DNA of 64,000 bases from Hippopus hippopus (GCA_946811185.2 OX328096.1:38576011-38640010); one strand, 5' to 3'. Numbered from the stretch's first letter, positions 22,278 through 35,218 are shown. A program made the numbers and translations. The notes: a model not told the origin generated them from the sequence alone.

Positions 22278-22712
22278 ACTCCTATATAACGTAGCAAAAT
22301 AAAGGTTGTGTAATGTTTTCCTTGAACAAAAACAAGTACAGATTCTCATCCAGTATGCGAGCTGTTGAGCGTTCTTTTTTCCCTCGGCAATAAAACATCA
22401 AAGGTATCTATAATAATGCTGAGAAATCTGACTATTGTACAGTGTCTATGTTATAGCAGGTAAACTCTGGATGCTGTTTAACTCGTGATCTTCATGTAGA
22501 ACACTTTTTTTCTTCTTGCAAAAAAACCGCATTATGAAAACATCTTGGCAAAACGATATATTGCTCGTCACCAGCAATTTCTCCTGTTACCTCAATTTTT
22601 TTTAATATATTCGAATCTAAACCGCTTTATAAATCACATGAAAAGTTACAGCCAAAGGCAGAAATCCAAATATTTCGAGTCTCAAAGTTATTTTCGTTGC
22701 AAAGATCTTACC

Positions 22713-22817
22713 TTATCGGACAGTACGGATTTAAAATCATGCAGCACCTCATGTGCAGTCTGATCTTGAGAGACACTGTCCGAAAAGGTTCGCTGGGTCT
22801 TAGCAGCCAATGAGTTA
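22713..22817. mobile_element. Family B partial element
   Basis: TATCGGACAGTACGGATTTA, a diverged left arm, then GTGCAGTCTGATCTTGAGAG and CAGCCAATGAGTTA. The B left half is absent. Confidence 0.6.
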
Positions 22818-23520
22818 TTTCCTGTAGAATATCCGTATTTTAAAAAGATGTATGAAAATGTAGTCGATTGCAAAGCAATTGAACCAATAATTGCACTTAG
22901 GTCAACTGAGATTGTTTTCTGAGGCGTTTTTGAGAAAAATGAGGACCAAAAGAAATCTGCAAGAACATGCAGTTTGATTTTGAGATGTTATTATATTATG
23001 GACAAAACAATGTCGGAATAGAAATACTGACTTTTTACAAGTTGGCTTCTTTACAAAAGAAGCCAGGAGAGGTCAGCATCAATGTTTTCAAATAGTTAAT
23101 TGGCTTTTAATTTCAATATATTTTGGTACATGTAAACAAACAAGTAAAAAAGCCGTCGCGTAGAAACCGCATATGCTTTACATGACGGTCATTTGACCTT
23201 CTTGCCGCGTTTTCAAGTCACATGATCTTGTCCAGCAGTCTTCTTTCTCTTTTTTAACGAAATTCTTCTTATTTTTTCTTCTGCTTATATCTATTTGCTT
23301 AATGAAAAATTACAATTATTTGAGAGGTCATTTGCAGCCATGGCAAATTCATATAACAAATCTTTTCTGAAATTCGTCATATAAAAATAAACCACGTCTA
23401 TTTCCTGTTTCGTTTTTTTTTTCATTTCGCTTTATTTACAAAACCATGACGAAACAGACTGTGTATCAGAATAATTTCGCAAGAAAAATGGATTTAGACA
23501 GCAAATTATATGACACCACT

Positions 23521-23548
23521 ATTGGAGAGGTCTGATGACCTCTCCAAT
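23521..23548. repeat. Short perfect hairpin
   Basis: ATTGGAGAGGTC, a TGAT loop, and GACCTCTCCAAT. 12-bp perfect arms. No poly-T tract or gene next to it, so not called a terminator. Confidence 0.5.
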
Positions 23549-23980
23549 TATACCGACTGAAAAAGTCCATTTCATTTTCAGCTCTCGAATGTTTCATACA
23601 AAGTTTTACAAAATGGAAACAAGAATTATCTTTAAAAGAGATAGACGGTGTACATTTGCCCTCAAAAAGGCAGGGGCACATAAGATAAACATGTCCACAG
23701 TTTTGACCAATCGCAAATTTCTATTTATTCATTTTTTATCAGTACCAAAAGGTTGGTCAAAAGCCAGAACACTCAGCTACGTCGAAAAAAATCTGATATA
23801 TTTTAAAGCTAAAATCCGTACTTATTGGTAGATGAAATAAATTAATCTCAAAAAGTAGGGTATATATTATATTTCAATATGAAAATTTGCAAAGCTGTTA
23901 AGTTTTAACTTTTATCTTTGTATAATATCAACGAAATGAAGTATCCTTTTTTATGTGAACGGTATAGTTGGGTTTTTTTC

Positions 23981-23999
23981 GGGGGGGGGGGGGAAGGGG
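23981..23999 (+). repeat. G-run (G13 plus AAGGGGG)
   Basis: Homopolymer G run interrupted by AA. Length is likely unreliable in sequencing. Confidence 0.8.
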
Positions 24000-24377
24000 G
24001 AACCAGTATCTTTAGCCTAAAACGCTAAAAAAAATGGACCAAAAATGTATTCCGAGGGTTGTTTTCGGACGTTAATACCATAGATCCACGATCCCATTGC
24101 CCGTTGCTCAGTCTGATTTTGAGCCACAATAATAGAACAAACAAAAAATCTGAAATTTCACTAAACGTTCTATATGTCAAGGAAAATGATTCTACTATCT
24201 AGATCTATTCATGTTTGAAACTGGGCACTATTTCAAAATTTGGTTCATGGCATAAACTTTCTCGTTGAGGTTTCACTTTTCAATTCCATCTGTTTTTCCC
24301 ATCAGATCATTTGTAAGTAAATGTTAGATTGCTTGTATACAAATCATGTTTATATAACATATCTATCTGACATGCAC

Positions 24378-24592
24378 TTAACTCTTTACCTAATGAAAAA
24401 ATTTAGACGTGTCAAGGGGTACAGGCATTTGCAGACGACAAATTAAATGTTGTTCAAAGTATGTAATTAGTCTTTCAAAAAGTTGAAAACTTTGTGTGAA
24501 AAGAAGAAAAGCTGATTACCAGCATTTTCTCCTTTTCCAACAATATTTTTCAAAGAGCCTCTTCCCCAGGGGTCGTTAGTGTGGTAAAAGGC
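24378..24592 (+). mobile_element. Family C MITE
   Basis: TTAACTCTTTACCTAATGAA at the left and AGTGTGGTAAAAGGC at the right. The hairpin is present but diverged (AGAAAAGCTGATTACCAGC). Confidence 0.75.
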
Positions 24593-25472
24593 AAGTCTGC
24601 TATGGTAACATGAACGGTTAGAACTCTCAGATTGCCGTACAAATGAAACAGAATAAAAATCGGGCAAAAATACTGTGATAAGCAGAGTGTTTGGATTGAC
24701 AGATTAAAAACAGTGTATATCCAAGATCAGACTGGGTTTTTTATGAAATCTGATTTTGATCTGATTTTGATTCTTCCTTCTACGAAGTACCATGCTTATA
24801 CTGTTTATTTTAAGCCAAAGGTTACCCCTCGAAATTGAAGTGGTTGGACCTATAAATTCTTCCATTATTTCAAACAAATTTGAAATTTAACGTTTTGTGT
24901 CATCAAAGCAGGGGAAAAACATTCTAGAACTTTTACAACAAGTGACTTTATAATATAATCAATTTCGAAAGGATTCTAATTTGCATATAAAAAGATCTGA
25001 TAAAGAGAGATTTTTATCTTGTATGGAAAGTCTTCGCAAGTTTTGTGACCTAAAATGATTTTAAAACTCTTGTATAATGTGATGTTTCTCTAGTAAACAT
25101 AGCTTTATCGCATAACTTTACGAAACAAATTTGCAGCAAACAACCTCGAAAACAACCTGATAAAACAAGGGGACCAACATGAATTAGGATATTATAAAAA
25201 AAAAATACACATGGAAACACTGTGATAAAAGAACCATCTGCCTTCTAACAGCGTATTTTGTATTTTCCCACTCTTTCAAATGGGAAAACTCTACAATTGT
25301 GTCGTTTAGTAAAAAGATACACTGAAATGGTACTACTTTGTCTGAAGATGATGTTTATTTAAACATTTGCGATCCACTTTTCCTAAGAATTTGAATCTAG
25401 ATAAAGCATTGACGATATGACTGTACTCCGCGATACTTTGGAATCAGATCTAGGTAAAGTCTTTAAAATATT

Positions 25473-25709
25473 CTAACTCTTTACTCGACGACAAAATTTT
25501 AGACTCGTCCATATTGAAAAGTTTTGCAGACGATCAAATTAAATGTGGCTCAAATGACAAATAATAGGGATGTCTGTAATAGTGTAGAAAACATTGTAGG
25601 GGGAAAAAGAGAAAATGCTGGTTAACAGCATTTTCTCATTTTCCCACAATGTTTTCCAAAGCCTTTCTGTTCGGGTCTTTGGAAGTCGGAATTGTGTGGA
25701 AAAAGGTTA
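25473..25709 (+). mobile_element. Family C MITE
   Basis: CTAACTCTTTACTCGACGAC at the left and GTGTGGAAAAAGGTTAA at the right, with hairpin GAGAAAATGCTGGTTAACAG. Confidence 0.8.
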
Positions 25710-26343
25710 AATAACTGTAAGAGAGAACAAAGCAATTTTGCAGTCAGATTATGGTTTAGGATATTCGCAAGGGATATTTTGTGTATTAACGCCGTTTTCG
25801 ATAATAGGTAAGTCATACAGCGGCAGCAAGTGCACCTATGTATGTACTTATGGAGTAAATATTGTCAGTACCTCGCGAAAACCCACATTTCAAAAGCCAC
25901 TGGCCGCTTTCCTACTTAAAAATCATCGAAATATTGCTCAGCGGTGACAGAAATAAATTCTGTCGAGATGACAATCACCATTTTTCGAAAAGAGTTCCGC
26001 CGAAATGTAGTTCGAACTCGTGGCCTGTGGATTGTTAGCCCTCTACTACCAGACTCGCATTCGTAATAGACATCAGAGATTAAATACATGTACGTGGATT
26101 ATGGAAACGTGCTTGAGCTCGGGTAAAGAAATTGCCAGACGCAAAACATCATTTTAATGTTCATGTTCATGTTAGACCGGTGAAATGTAAACTATCTCTA
26201 ACACTAGTTAACACGCTTTTATTTATTCTGTTGAGAATGTTTATATGTAGCCTGTCGTTAGAAAGTAATGAATGCTTCTTTTCTCTAAACAATGTCTTAA
26301 TGATATTTGGAGTAATTTGGAATGATATTTGGAAGATTTTGGA

Positions 26344-26353
26344 TCTCTCTCTC

Positions 26354-26397
<44 letters not shown>
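26344..26397 (+). repeat. (CT)n microsatellite
   Basis: About 54 bp of CT repeats with two TATC interruptions. The poly-Leu/Ser frame across it is spurious. Confidence 0.95.
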
Positions 26398-26539
26398 AGT
26401 GACTGCTTGTACAGCCTTAGACTTTGCCTGAAATCAGACTCTAACACTTTATTGTATGATTATCCACTATGTAAAAATAAATTATCGTATATCTGACCAT
26501 TTAAATTACGAGCACTTGCATATCTCTTAATTTCGACTC

Positions 26540-29107
26540 CAAAGCCCGACACTTCACATTAGAGACAGTTTGCAGATGTAATGATGTCGTCTATAACTGC
26601 TGGCCGTATAGTTCCAAAGTGACTACTTAAAGATACCGCAGAATCGTGACACTAACGCTTGTCTATAAAATTCTCAAAGAGGCTGCTTGTAGATACCAAA
26701 ATTTCACAACGCTAATGCCTTACTGTATAAATCTCATATAGACTTCTAGATACCTCAGGTACGACTCGAATGCTCGACTGTATAAACATCAAAGACACTA
26801 CTAAACCATACCCCAAGTTCACGACACGAACGCCTTCGTAAATCTAGAAAAGACCATTTACAGATACCTCAGGCAAGGCACTAATGACAGGCGGTAAAAC
26901 TCTCAAAGCGGCTACTTGCAGATACCTATAAATCTAACTGAAACTACTTGCAGATACCGAATTTTTACGACACTAATGTCTGACTATATTAATTTAACTG
27001 AAACTACATGTACTTGAAGATACACCACACTTACGCCTGACTTTACAAATCTCATAGAGATTGCTTTCAAATACCTCCGGCTCGATACAAACACCTCACT
27101 GTACAAATCTCATGGATACTAATTGCAGATAATCAGGTTCGATAAACATTAGAATCTTATCAAATTAATTACAGATACCTCAGATTTGACCCTTACCCCG
27201 TACTATTTAATTGCAATGGAAGCCTCTGGAAATGCGTGCAATGGAAGCCTTTGGAAATGCATCAATTTCGACGATGACAGCTGACTGTAGAAATCTCAAG
27301 CAGACCACTAGCAGATGCCCCAGGTTCGACACTAATGCCTCACTGTCCAAATCTAACAGAGATTGCTTAAAAGTGCCTCGAGTTCGACACTAACGCCTGA
27401 CTATATATTCACGTCGACTAGTTTAAGATGCTTCTGGTTCGTCAGTAATTCCTGAATTTATAAGTCCCAGGCTGCGTAGTTGCAGGTACCGCATATTCGA
27501 CGCTATAGCCTAACCGTATAAATCTCCGATGAGACTGCTTGAAGATATCACAGGTTTACGATACTCAAAACTGATTACGAAAATCTGCTGGAGACCAGTT
27601 GAAGATAATCCAATTTCGACACTAACGTCTTATCTTATAATCTAAAACAGACTAGTTGTAGTTACCCATTGTTCGACACTGATACGGCCAAGGTTCGACA
27701 CTAACACCTAGCTGTATAAATTTAACATGTAAGTAACTTGCAGGTACCCTAAGTTCGACAATTACGCCTGACTGTATTAATGTCATGGAGACTACTTGCA
27801 GATATTCAAGGATCGACATTAGCTTCTATTTAAATCTCATAAAGACTACTTGCAGATGCCTTAGATTCTACACTAACACCTGACTGTTTAAGTCTAGAAG
27901 AGACTACTTAAACATAAACCTGGTCTAACTCTAACGCTTGACTGTACAGATCTCATAGCTACTCCTTGGAGGAATCCAAGATTCGATACTAACGTCTTAC
28001 TATTTAAATCTCATCAGGAATATTTGGAGATGACTTAGATTCGACACTAACGACTAACTGTTTAATAAAGACTGCTTAAACATAACTGTGGTCTAACACT
28101 AAGGCCTGACTGTTTGAGTCTAACACTTACTACTTAAACATAGCCCCTGGCTAACACTGACGCCTGACTGTGTAAGTCTAACAAAGACTTCTTTAACATA
28201 AACCTAGTATAACACTAATGCCTGACTGTTTAAGGGTATCAGAAACTACTTGAACTTAATCCTGGCCCTGCACTAACGCCTGACTGTTGAAGTCTAACTG
28301 AGACTACATAAACATAACCCTAGTTCAGCATTAACTCCTGGACAGTTTTAGCCTTACAGGACTTCTTACATATACCCCCGTCCGACGCTAACGCCTGACT
28401 TTTAAATGGTATAATATTTCTGGAACTTCTTGCAGATACCTCAGACTCGACAATAGCGCCTTTACAGATCCATTAGAGTCTTTTGTACATACTTACGGTT
28501 CAACATAAACGACAGACTGTATTACATGTTACTTAGACTAGTTTCAAATGCCTCTGGTTGATCAATAATTCTGTACTATATAACCCTCATGTAGATTACT
28601 TGCAGACACTAATTGTTCGACGCTTTAGCTTGTATGTAAAACCTCATGTAGATTACTGGCAAATACCTCAGTTTCGACACTAACCGTTAGCTGTATAAAT
28701 CCCATATCTATATAGACTAGTTGCACATACAGCAAGTCTATGACACTAACGCCTACATAAATTTCATAGAAATTACTTGAAGATACCAAGGTTTGACACG
28801 AACACCTCTTCAAATCTTAAGCAGACTACTTACAGATATCCCAGGTACGACCCTAACGTCTGACTGTTTTAATCTCTCAGATACTACTTTACAATATCTC
28901 AGGTATGACTTTATTGAAGACATTTTACAGCGACTACTTGCAGATACCTAGAGCTCGATACAAGTGCCTGACTATAAATCTCAAAGAGACTTTTTGCAAC
29001 CGATGCCCGACTGTATAAACATAGTAGATGCTTTCAAATGGCTTTAGTTCGCCACTAACGCCAGACTGTGTAAAATCTCTAGGAGACTACGTGCAGGTCC
29101 CTCAGTG
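26540..29107. repeat. Degenerate ~60-bp minisatellite array, part 1
   Basis: About 40 units of roughly 58-61 bp. Unit words in order are TTCGACACTAACGCCTGACT, GTATAAATCTCA, GAGACTACTTGCAGATACC and TCAGG. Neighbouring units differ by many substitutions and small indels, so the array is old and not recently homogenised. Subtypes are visible, for example a run near 27.9-28.3 kb with TTAAACATAACCCTGGTCTA. Stops are frequent in all frames, so it is non-coding. Confidence 0.85.
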
Positions 29108-29671
29108 TTGTCTGTGCATGTCATATTCTTCGAAGATTTGACCTGTCTGCTTTGACGCATCACTATGCTGTACAGGATAAATATTACTGCGCGATTTGTA
29201 AAATAAAACTCGCCGCTAATAAAGTAGCATTAGAGAAAATGGCTATCAATACTTCTGTGGAAAAATTTAGCCTGTGTTTCGCTCCAGATTTCTTAAAAAT
29301 TTAATTGTTTCAAACAGGAAAAATAGTTTTTACAAAAAGTATTGTTATACTGCTCAACTTTGGATACAATTTCTAAATATAGACTTTAGGGAAACCAGAA
29401 TTTGTGCAGAGTTATCAACGAGAAATGTCTGGGCTTATACCAAAGCTTTTTCCCTAGCTTGTAGGGGCTCTTTTTATAAATGACTAATGCGTGGGTTACA
29501 TGCTAGCTAACAATAGCTGGATGAATCGTACCAGGTAGCGTTTTATTGAGTAAACGTTTATTTTATTTTGAAATTCGAAGTACCGTTTGTCGTTTTGAAA
29601 AGTAGTCCGGCTCGTATCCAGTATGCCCAAACCAGATAGATGTGTATTTGAAAAATGCCACCTAGCTGAAG
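29108..29671 (+). mobile_element. Family H element inserted in the minisatellite
   Basis: The array breaks after CCCTCAG and resumes after ACCTCAG, so these 564 bp are an insertion. The sequence starts GTTGTCTGTGCATGTCATAT and ends CCACCTAGCTGAAGATAAC. It matches in reverse complement a stretch at about 56.03-56.65 kb, and homology fades at both borders, which supports them as element ends. The interior has TAGTCCGGCTCGTATCCAGT and ATGACTAATGCGTGGGTTAC. No long frame. Confidence 0.7.
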
Positions 29672-29840
29672 ATAACGGGTACCTCAGATTTGACACTAAC
29701 GACATCTTGTAGAACGTGACTGCCTCAAGTTCACGACACTAACGCATTACTGTCTAGATCTCAAGGAGACTTGCGAATACCTTGAGTCCGCCACTAACAG
29801 CTCAACTGTATCAATCTCCGCGCAGATGCACTTGTTACAC
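29672..29840. repeat. Minisatellite array, part 2 (after insertion)
   Basis: About three more units resume: TTTGACACTAACG, TTCACGACACTAACGCATTA and CCGCCACTAACAGCTCAACT. They are in phase with the array left of the H element. Confidence 0.8.
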
Positions 29841-30341
29841 TCATCACCATACAAACTCACTTGCATAATTCAGTGCAGAGCTTTTGAAAACGTTGGAAAA
29901 GAAAAGTATTGTTTGCTAAAAGCAGTTGATCTTTTTCCGACAGTGATTTCCGTATAATTCAAAATAGTACCACTCAGGACCAATAACATTTCAGAAATTA
30001 AATCACACAAACAAAAAATCATGACAAAGTTTTTTTTTTATCAACTGATCGTTTGTTAAATGTCGTCTGTTAAAATATTTAATCTACTTAGCTCATTACG
30101 ACAATTATCTTGAACATAAATCATCATTCATATAGACGTTAATGAAACACCTTAAAAACATATATATCAAAATGCTGCGCACAAAAGATGATAAGAACTA
30201 TCGTCTGCTGTGTCAGAAAAAAATACGGTTAAATTATTAAACAGTTTGAATACTAGTGGAATTTTTATGTCCTAGTTTTACAAATATTTTCCACTGCTGT
30301 ACCTTTCCCTGAAAGCTGCTGTGTGTGACTTTTCTATCTTT

Positions 30342-30409
30342 TGCGAATAGTGTAGATCAAGACCAGACTGCACGTTATGTGTAGTCTGGTCTTGATTTAC
30401 ACTGTCCGA
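30342..30409. mobile_element. Family B core interrupted by family A
   Basis: GCGAATAGTGTAGATCAAGA pairs with CTTGATTTACACTGTCCG. The B sequence ends at the TA where family A copy 4 starts. Confidence 0.7.
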
Positions 30410-30411
30410 TA

Positions 30412-30674
30412 TGGCTTGCAACACGCGAAAAGGGACATTCGGACATTTGCGTAAAGTGTCGTCTCGGATCAGCCTGCGCAGTCCGCGCAGGCTAATCCGA
30501 GACGGCACTTTACGCCTACATTAGATTTTGTGCTACAGTAGACTTGCGCAAAACAGAAAATTACATAGAAACGGAAAGTGTCGTTTCGGATTAGCCTGCG
30601 CGGACTGCGCAGGCTGATCCGAGACGACACTCTACGCAAATGTCGGAATGCCCCTTTTCGCGTGTTGCAGGCCA
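30412..30674 (+). mobile_element. Family A double-hairpin MITE, copy 4
   Basis: 263 bp, TGGCTTGCAACACGCG to CGTGTTGCAGGCCA with TA at both flanks. Inserted at the edge of a B hairpin (CACTGTCCGATA), so A moved after B. The frames MACNTRKGAF... and MPSRISLRGL... read from the hairpins and are not genes. Confidence 0.9.
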
Positions 30675-30821
30675 TATGGTGAATTTTATAAGGTAAAAAC
30701 GGCTTTTAAATCGCAAAACTACTGGCTTGATAATTAAATTCATTGTATGTATTTGGCAGCTTCAAATTTAATGGCGTTTTGAAATATCGTATTGCTTTGG
30801 TTAAGGTTTTGCCGCACATAC

Positions 30822-30980
30822 TATAATAACCCTGGGATAAAGCTTTTGAAACATTGTCTGACAGGGAGAAAATGCTGGTTACCAGTATTTCTTCTTTTCC
30901 CCCAGTGCTATTTAATTGGTCGTCTGCAAATGCTTTTAATTTGGACAAATCTAAAACTTTGTCGTCTGATGAAGGGTTAA
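30822..30980 (-). mobile_element. Family C MITE, left part eroded
   Basis: AACCCTGGGATAAAGCTTTT, diverged hairpin AGAAAATGCTGGTTACCAG, right end TTGTCGTCTGATGAAGGGTT then AA. Confidence 0.7.
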
Positions 30981-31534
30981 GCATAAAACCCAAAGCACAG
31001 TCTTACTTGTCGTTGGAAGAAACTACACATGTATCTGTAGCAGGAATAAACTGCTATTATCGTTTGGATTAATATACTGAACAAAAATAGCTACAACAAT
31101 ACATACAAAAATTTCTGACTTCTCCCCATCTTGCCAGACATTTGCCAAAATGGTTTACATTTGAGTGACGTCAAAGAATTAGCTGATTTATTCTTGTCTT
31201 GCCTCTGGCGCGACGAATGTTTTGATGGAACATTGAAGTGGAACTCGCTGCCTCCACGACATAGAGCGTAACTCTCAATTTTCTGTTTAAATTGTGCAAG
31301 ATATGTGCATTAATATTGGTAAATTATCTTAATTCAGACTTTTGATATAAAGTCCTTTCTATTTGACAATAACTAGCCAATTCGAGGCTTTGGTATTTCA
31401 CTACCAGTTCAGCATTGATAGCTGTATGTATGGAGCCTAGTCCTTATGATACCAAGGAGAAACATGTATAAGTATAGAATTATTGTAATATGACCAATAT
31501 TATTGAAAGCGACCATATTTAAAACAACCTTTAT

Positions 31535-31715
31535 CCGTATTTACCAACCATACTTAATACCATATTTTGTCTAATTCGCAAGTATATGTTAATTTTCAAG
31601 GTAACGCAACTTCTAAACCAGGTGGTTTAGCAAATCAGAAATTGCTTTGCTTTCAAAATCTAGAATATGACTGACTCAAGAATGCAATTTAGAATGTTTG
31701 TTGCATAAGGAACCA
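31535..31715. repeat. Family E dispersed repeat
   Basis: GTATTTACCAACCATACTTA at the left, ACCAGGTGGTTTAGCAAATC and AGAAATTGCTTTGCTTTCAA in the middle. Same order of motifs as the 7.6-kb copy. Confidence 0.55.
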
Positions 31716-32492
31716 GATCCCAGAGCTGTTCCGCTATCGGGAGGAAGGAGCGACAGGATGGAGGAGGTAGGCAGAGTAGAGCACCGCCCAGAGTTTGAAC
31801 AGCACAATAATCAAACTAAATGAAATGCACAATTCAGTATAAAGTAGCCTATTTTTTAAGAAATAATCTTCAACTCAATTTCTGTAATTAACAGTTATTT
31901 ATTTACCAATATCAATATGATCAAAACCTTGAAGACATGGATGGAAACATTATCGGGTGTTCTATTTCATAACAACACGTGTTTTCGTACATGTTTACAT
32001 GTTTTCATTAACGTTCTTATCAAATCTATCATCCTAGTTGATGTACGGGAGTAATTATCAAAGCAAAAACCGTCCTAACCGCAACAAGCTACATCCTTTT
32101 CCTTCACATGAACTATGAACTTGTTTAAGTACACACTAGAATCCCAAACGGCCGTAACATTAGAATACCCACCTTGAGGACGAGAGCTCTTGTGTGCAAG
32201 CGCCGTCAGAATCGTACCAAATATCATGAACGTACTAAGTGTGGTACTACCTCACCCTCCTTCAACTTATCAATCAGGATAACGACAGGCATGCCTGTAT
32301 CACGATAACGTAAATGGTATTAAAGGTCTGGTTCAAAATAGTGCATGAAATGTGGACATGTGAACACAAGTCCATAAATCCAGAGTAAAACTATACTTCA
32401 TAAAAAAGTACAAAAGAAAATATCTGACATTGATTGGTGGCCTTTATAAGAGTTCATAGGCAATTAGAAATTGCAAAAACAGTGTCCCTTTT

Positions 32493-32715
32493 TTAAACTT
32501 TTTACAAAACGATATAATTTCAGACTCTTTCAAACTAAATGCAACTGCAAATTGAATGTTGCAGAAATGATGGAATTTGTCTTTGAAAGGGTAGAAAACA
32601 TTTTGCGGAAAGGAGAAAATGCTGGTAAGCAGCATTTTCTCCTTTTCTCAGAAAGTTTTCAAAAGGCTTTTTCCTCTGTGTCGTTAAAACCTGAGACTGT
32701 GTGATAAAGGGGTTG
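32493..32715 (+). mobile_element. Family C MITE
   Basis: TTAAACTTTTTACAAAACGA at the left, GTGTGATAAAGGGG at the right, hairpin GGAGAAAATGCTGGTAAGCA intact. Confidence 0.75.
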
Positions 32716-32891
32716 CAACAAACATGTAATCCGATACAATTACCAGTCAGATATGACGTCATCGCTAGACTAGAGCACTGAACGTAGCCAGCTGAGGGCT
32801 TCATTTCCACATTCAAAGGTAAGGCTTCAACACCCAACTAAATATCCGCAGACGAATGCATCAACTCTTTGAACCAGCTCATCCTGCTTTA

Positions 32892-32939
32892 ACATTTCGA
32901 AACATGTAGGAATTTACATTTCGAAACATGTAGGAATTT
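32892..32939 (+). repeat. 24-bp perfect tandem duplication
   Basis: The unit starting ACATTTCGAAACATG and ending TAGGAATTT occurs twice in direct succession without a mismatch. Confidence 0.85.
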
Positions 32940-33277
32940 GTTATTAACATATAAAAGCCCAAAATACTCTGGAGTACAAACGAAAAAAAATCTTTCTTTT
33001 GTACGAACGGTGTAAGCATTAAAAAAGTTGGAAAACCGGAGTTATTTTTAGGAAGAAGGCCTCTTTGAAAACATTTCAGAAAGGAGGAAAGTGCCATATC
33101 TTCTAAAACGGACAAGGGAGTACTTACTTTACATGAGAGCAGGTTGAGGATGAATCACTAAAGCTACCTTTAGAGACAGAGTAAGATCACATTTTATCAC
33201 ATAACCTCCCTTGTTTTCAGTGTAATATACCCATTACGAATTTTCTTATCTTATACACGTTTGATATCATATTTGTG

Positions 33278-33297
33278 TGACGTCATTTTTGACGTCA
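33278..33297. promoter_or_regulatory. Tandem CRE-type octamers
   Basis: TGACGTCA at 33278-33285 and 33290-33297, separated by TTTT. TGACGTCA is the known full CREB/ATF palindrome. No transcription start is known nearby, so function is only possible. Confidence 0.4.
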
Positions 33298-33412
33298 TTT
33301 TGTACATATTTCATAGAAGTGAATAGGTTTTATGGATATTACCGCAGGTGCATCTAAAATGGTTTTGCATCATCTGATCTATATTTCGTGAAATATCGTT
33401 ATGTGATAAAAA

Positions 33413-33559
33413 GAATCTGACATTCGTTGGCGTTTGAGAGAAAATTTTATTAAACTCGTCAAGGAAAATGTTATTAAGCTCGCCAAAGGTTGGCTTAATA
33501 ACATTTCCCTAGACTCGTTTAATAAAATTTTATATCAAAAGCCAACTCATGTCAGATCC
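33413..33559. mobile_element. 147-bp imperfect palindrome
   Basis: Outer arms GAATCTGACATTCGTTGGCG versus the complement of GCCAACTCATGTCAGATCC. Inner arms AAAATTTTATTAAAC with GTTTAATAAAATTTT, and AATGTTATTAAGC with GCTTAATAACATT. Probably a palindromic MITE with moderate decay. Confidence 0.65.
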
Positions 33560-35057
33560 TATATATATCGAAAGTACAGTCTTAAATATGATGCACAATG
33601 TCTGGTAGTTTCTGAATTATCATGGCCGAAATAAAACTGAAAATGTAATAGTTGGGCCGCTTTCCCTGATTGATAGGGTTGAATTTAATTATACGGCGCT
33701 GAACTTCGGGGTTAACGAACAGCTTGAGACACAGACGTTTGATGGGATCTCTAGCGTAAATTTTGAGGCAGAGGCAAGAGTATAACGCCAATAAATAGGC
33801 AGGTGCATTATGCTGAAAAGAAGGGGGATGAGACGAATGTAGCTTTTAAGTTAGTTTGGAGCACAAACTCTTTCTTATTAAAAGCGCTGATTAGACTGCC
33901 TTTCATGGCAGAGAACCGATAAGACAGACTCTTTAGAACCGATCTAGGATCTACACCGTCCGATTTTTTGTCTTGTCCTAGCAAAAGCACCCTACATTTT
34001 TTTTCCTTACTGAGAAAGTCAATATATTTACGAGCGTATGTAGCGCTATAGCATTTAAATACATGTACTAGTTTCGATGAAGCCCTTGATACGCCCCTGT
34101 ACAGGTATATGGGAAACTCTGGCATACAACTTCAGATATACAGGGATGAGGAAAGCTATATTCTTCCAAGACCTGATAGGCCATGTTGGGCGTTATTCAC
34201 GTTTCCCAGCTAATTTAATGATAATCCTGAGTGTACGTCAAGTTTACGTCACGAACTTTCTTTGTTAAACTGGCAGCTTAATTAATCTTTGTACAATTGA
34301 TCCGAAACAAAGTACGTGTAATCTTCTAAAAGCCTGAGTGATGGAAAACACTTTAGAACAAGGCTCGCGTCATACAATTTTAGTCTTTAGTTTGATAAAA
34401 ATGATAATACATAAACACGAATGTGAGATTCTGTTTATCACATTAAACGAGTGACAGACAAAAATATCCTGCATCATCACCTTTTGCCTATAAACTGTTC
34501 ACGGGTCCAGGTTTACAGTTGTAGTTCGGTTTCAAATGTGCACATACACAAGTAGATAGCTCCATGACATTTTCACCGAAAGTAGAATAAACAGTTTCTA
34601 GAGGGGGTAAGTGCAACTAATTCAGCAATTTTATTGTTTTTTTAAAAAACTTTCGTTGCATTTCTTGGCTTTTATTACACATGAAAATCAAAAATTGTTC
34701 ACGCGTATTCGCCTTAGCAACAATGACGTCATTTTTCCGCGAAACAGCGTAGTAGTATAAAGTCCGGTACGCGATGTGCTTGGTTTTTCAAGCATCGCGC
34801 GCTCATGACTGAAATTTGATCAGAACCGGGACCCAAAAAACGACAATACACTAGTTTAAAAGCCCGAGGGCAGATTTCGAGGTGGCGGGCTGATATCACT
34901 CTCCGGCCCTCATCAGCCGTGTAATAACCTCTATGTATTATCAAAAATAAGTCATGGGTTTAATACACTGCCGGGGGAGGGTTAATGTGATAAAACACTT
35001 TAGAACAAGATTGCAGCGTATGATCTTCTCGAAATTATTTGTTATAAGAAAATAGAT

Positions 35058-35218
35058 GAGCCATGCTCTGACATAACGGAGTTAAATGCATTCCCGTGAT
35101 GCGTCATTATATAATTATGGATCCGTAAAATCCATTTTGTCTAACAACTGACTGATTTGTGAGGTAAACTGGTCCTTTGATATACAGAAAAATTGACCAA
35201 TAACAAATAACAAATACC
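35058..35218 (+). mobile_element. Family D element, right end missing
   Basis: GAGCCATGCTCTGACATAAC at the left, then GTAAAATCCATTTTGTCTAA and CCTTTGATATACAGAAAAAT. The usual CAGAGCATGGCTC right end is absent. Confidence 0.65.

Larger units (their letters stand above)
20737..26530. other. Stretch upstream of the PDZ coding start
   Basis: Any promoter and 5' untranslated exons of the PDZ gene should lie here or further right, but I can point to no TATA box or initiator with support. It holds three B and four C elements, a 12-bp-arm hairpin and a G13 run. The remainder (22820-23980 and 24600-25470 in particular) is AT-rich without recognisable features. Confidence 0.4.

Noticed and set aside
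26132..26447. 99- and 68-residue frames over the CT repeat
   Set aside because: They consist of Leu/Ser and Glu/Arg runs from a microsatellite.
26540..29107. CRISPR-like array
   Set aside because: Units are degenerate over their whole length with no constant repeat and unique spacer pattern, and the genome is animal; it is a minisatellite.
30278..30675. Frames of the type MACNTRKGAF... and MPSRISLRGL...
   Set aside because: They are read from family A hairpins and recur in every copy (also near 6.9-7.1 kb); conservation comes from the MITE, not from protein selection.
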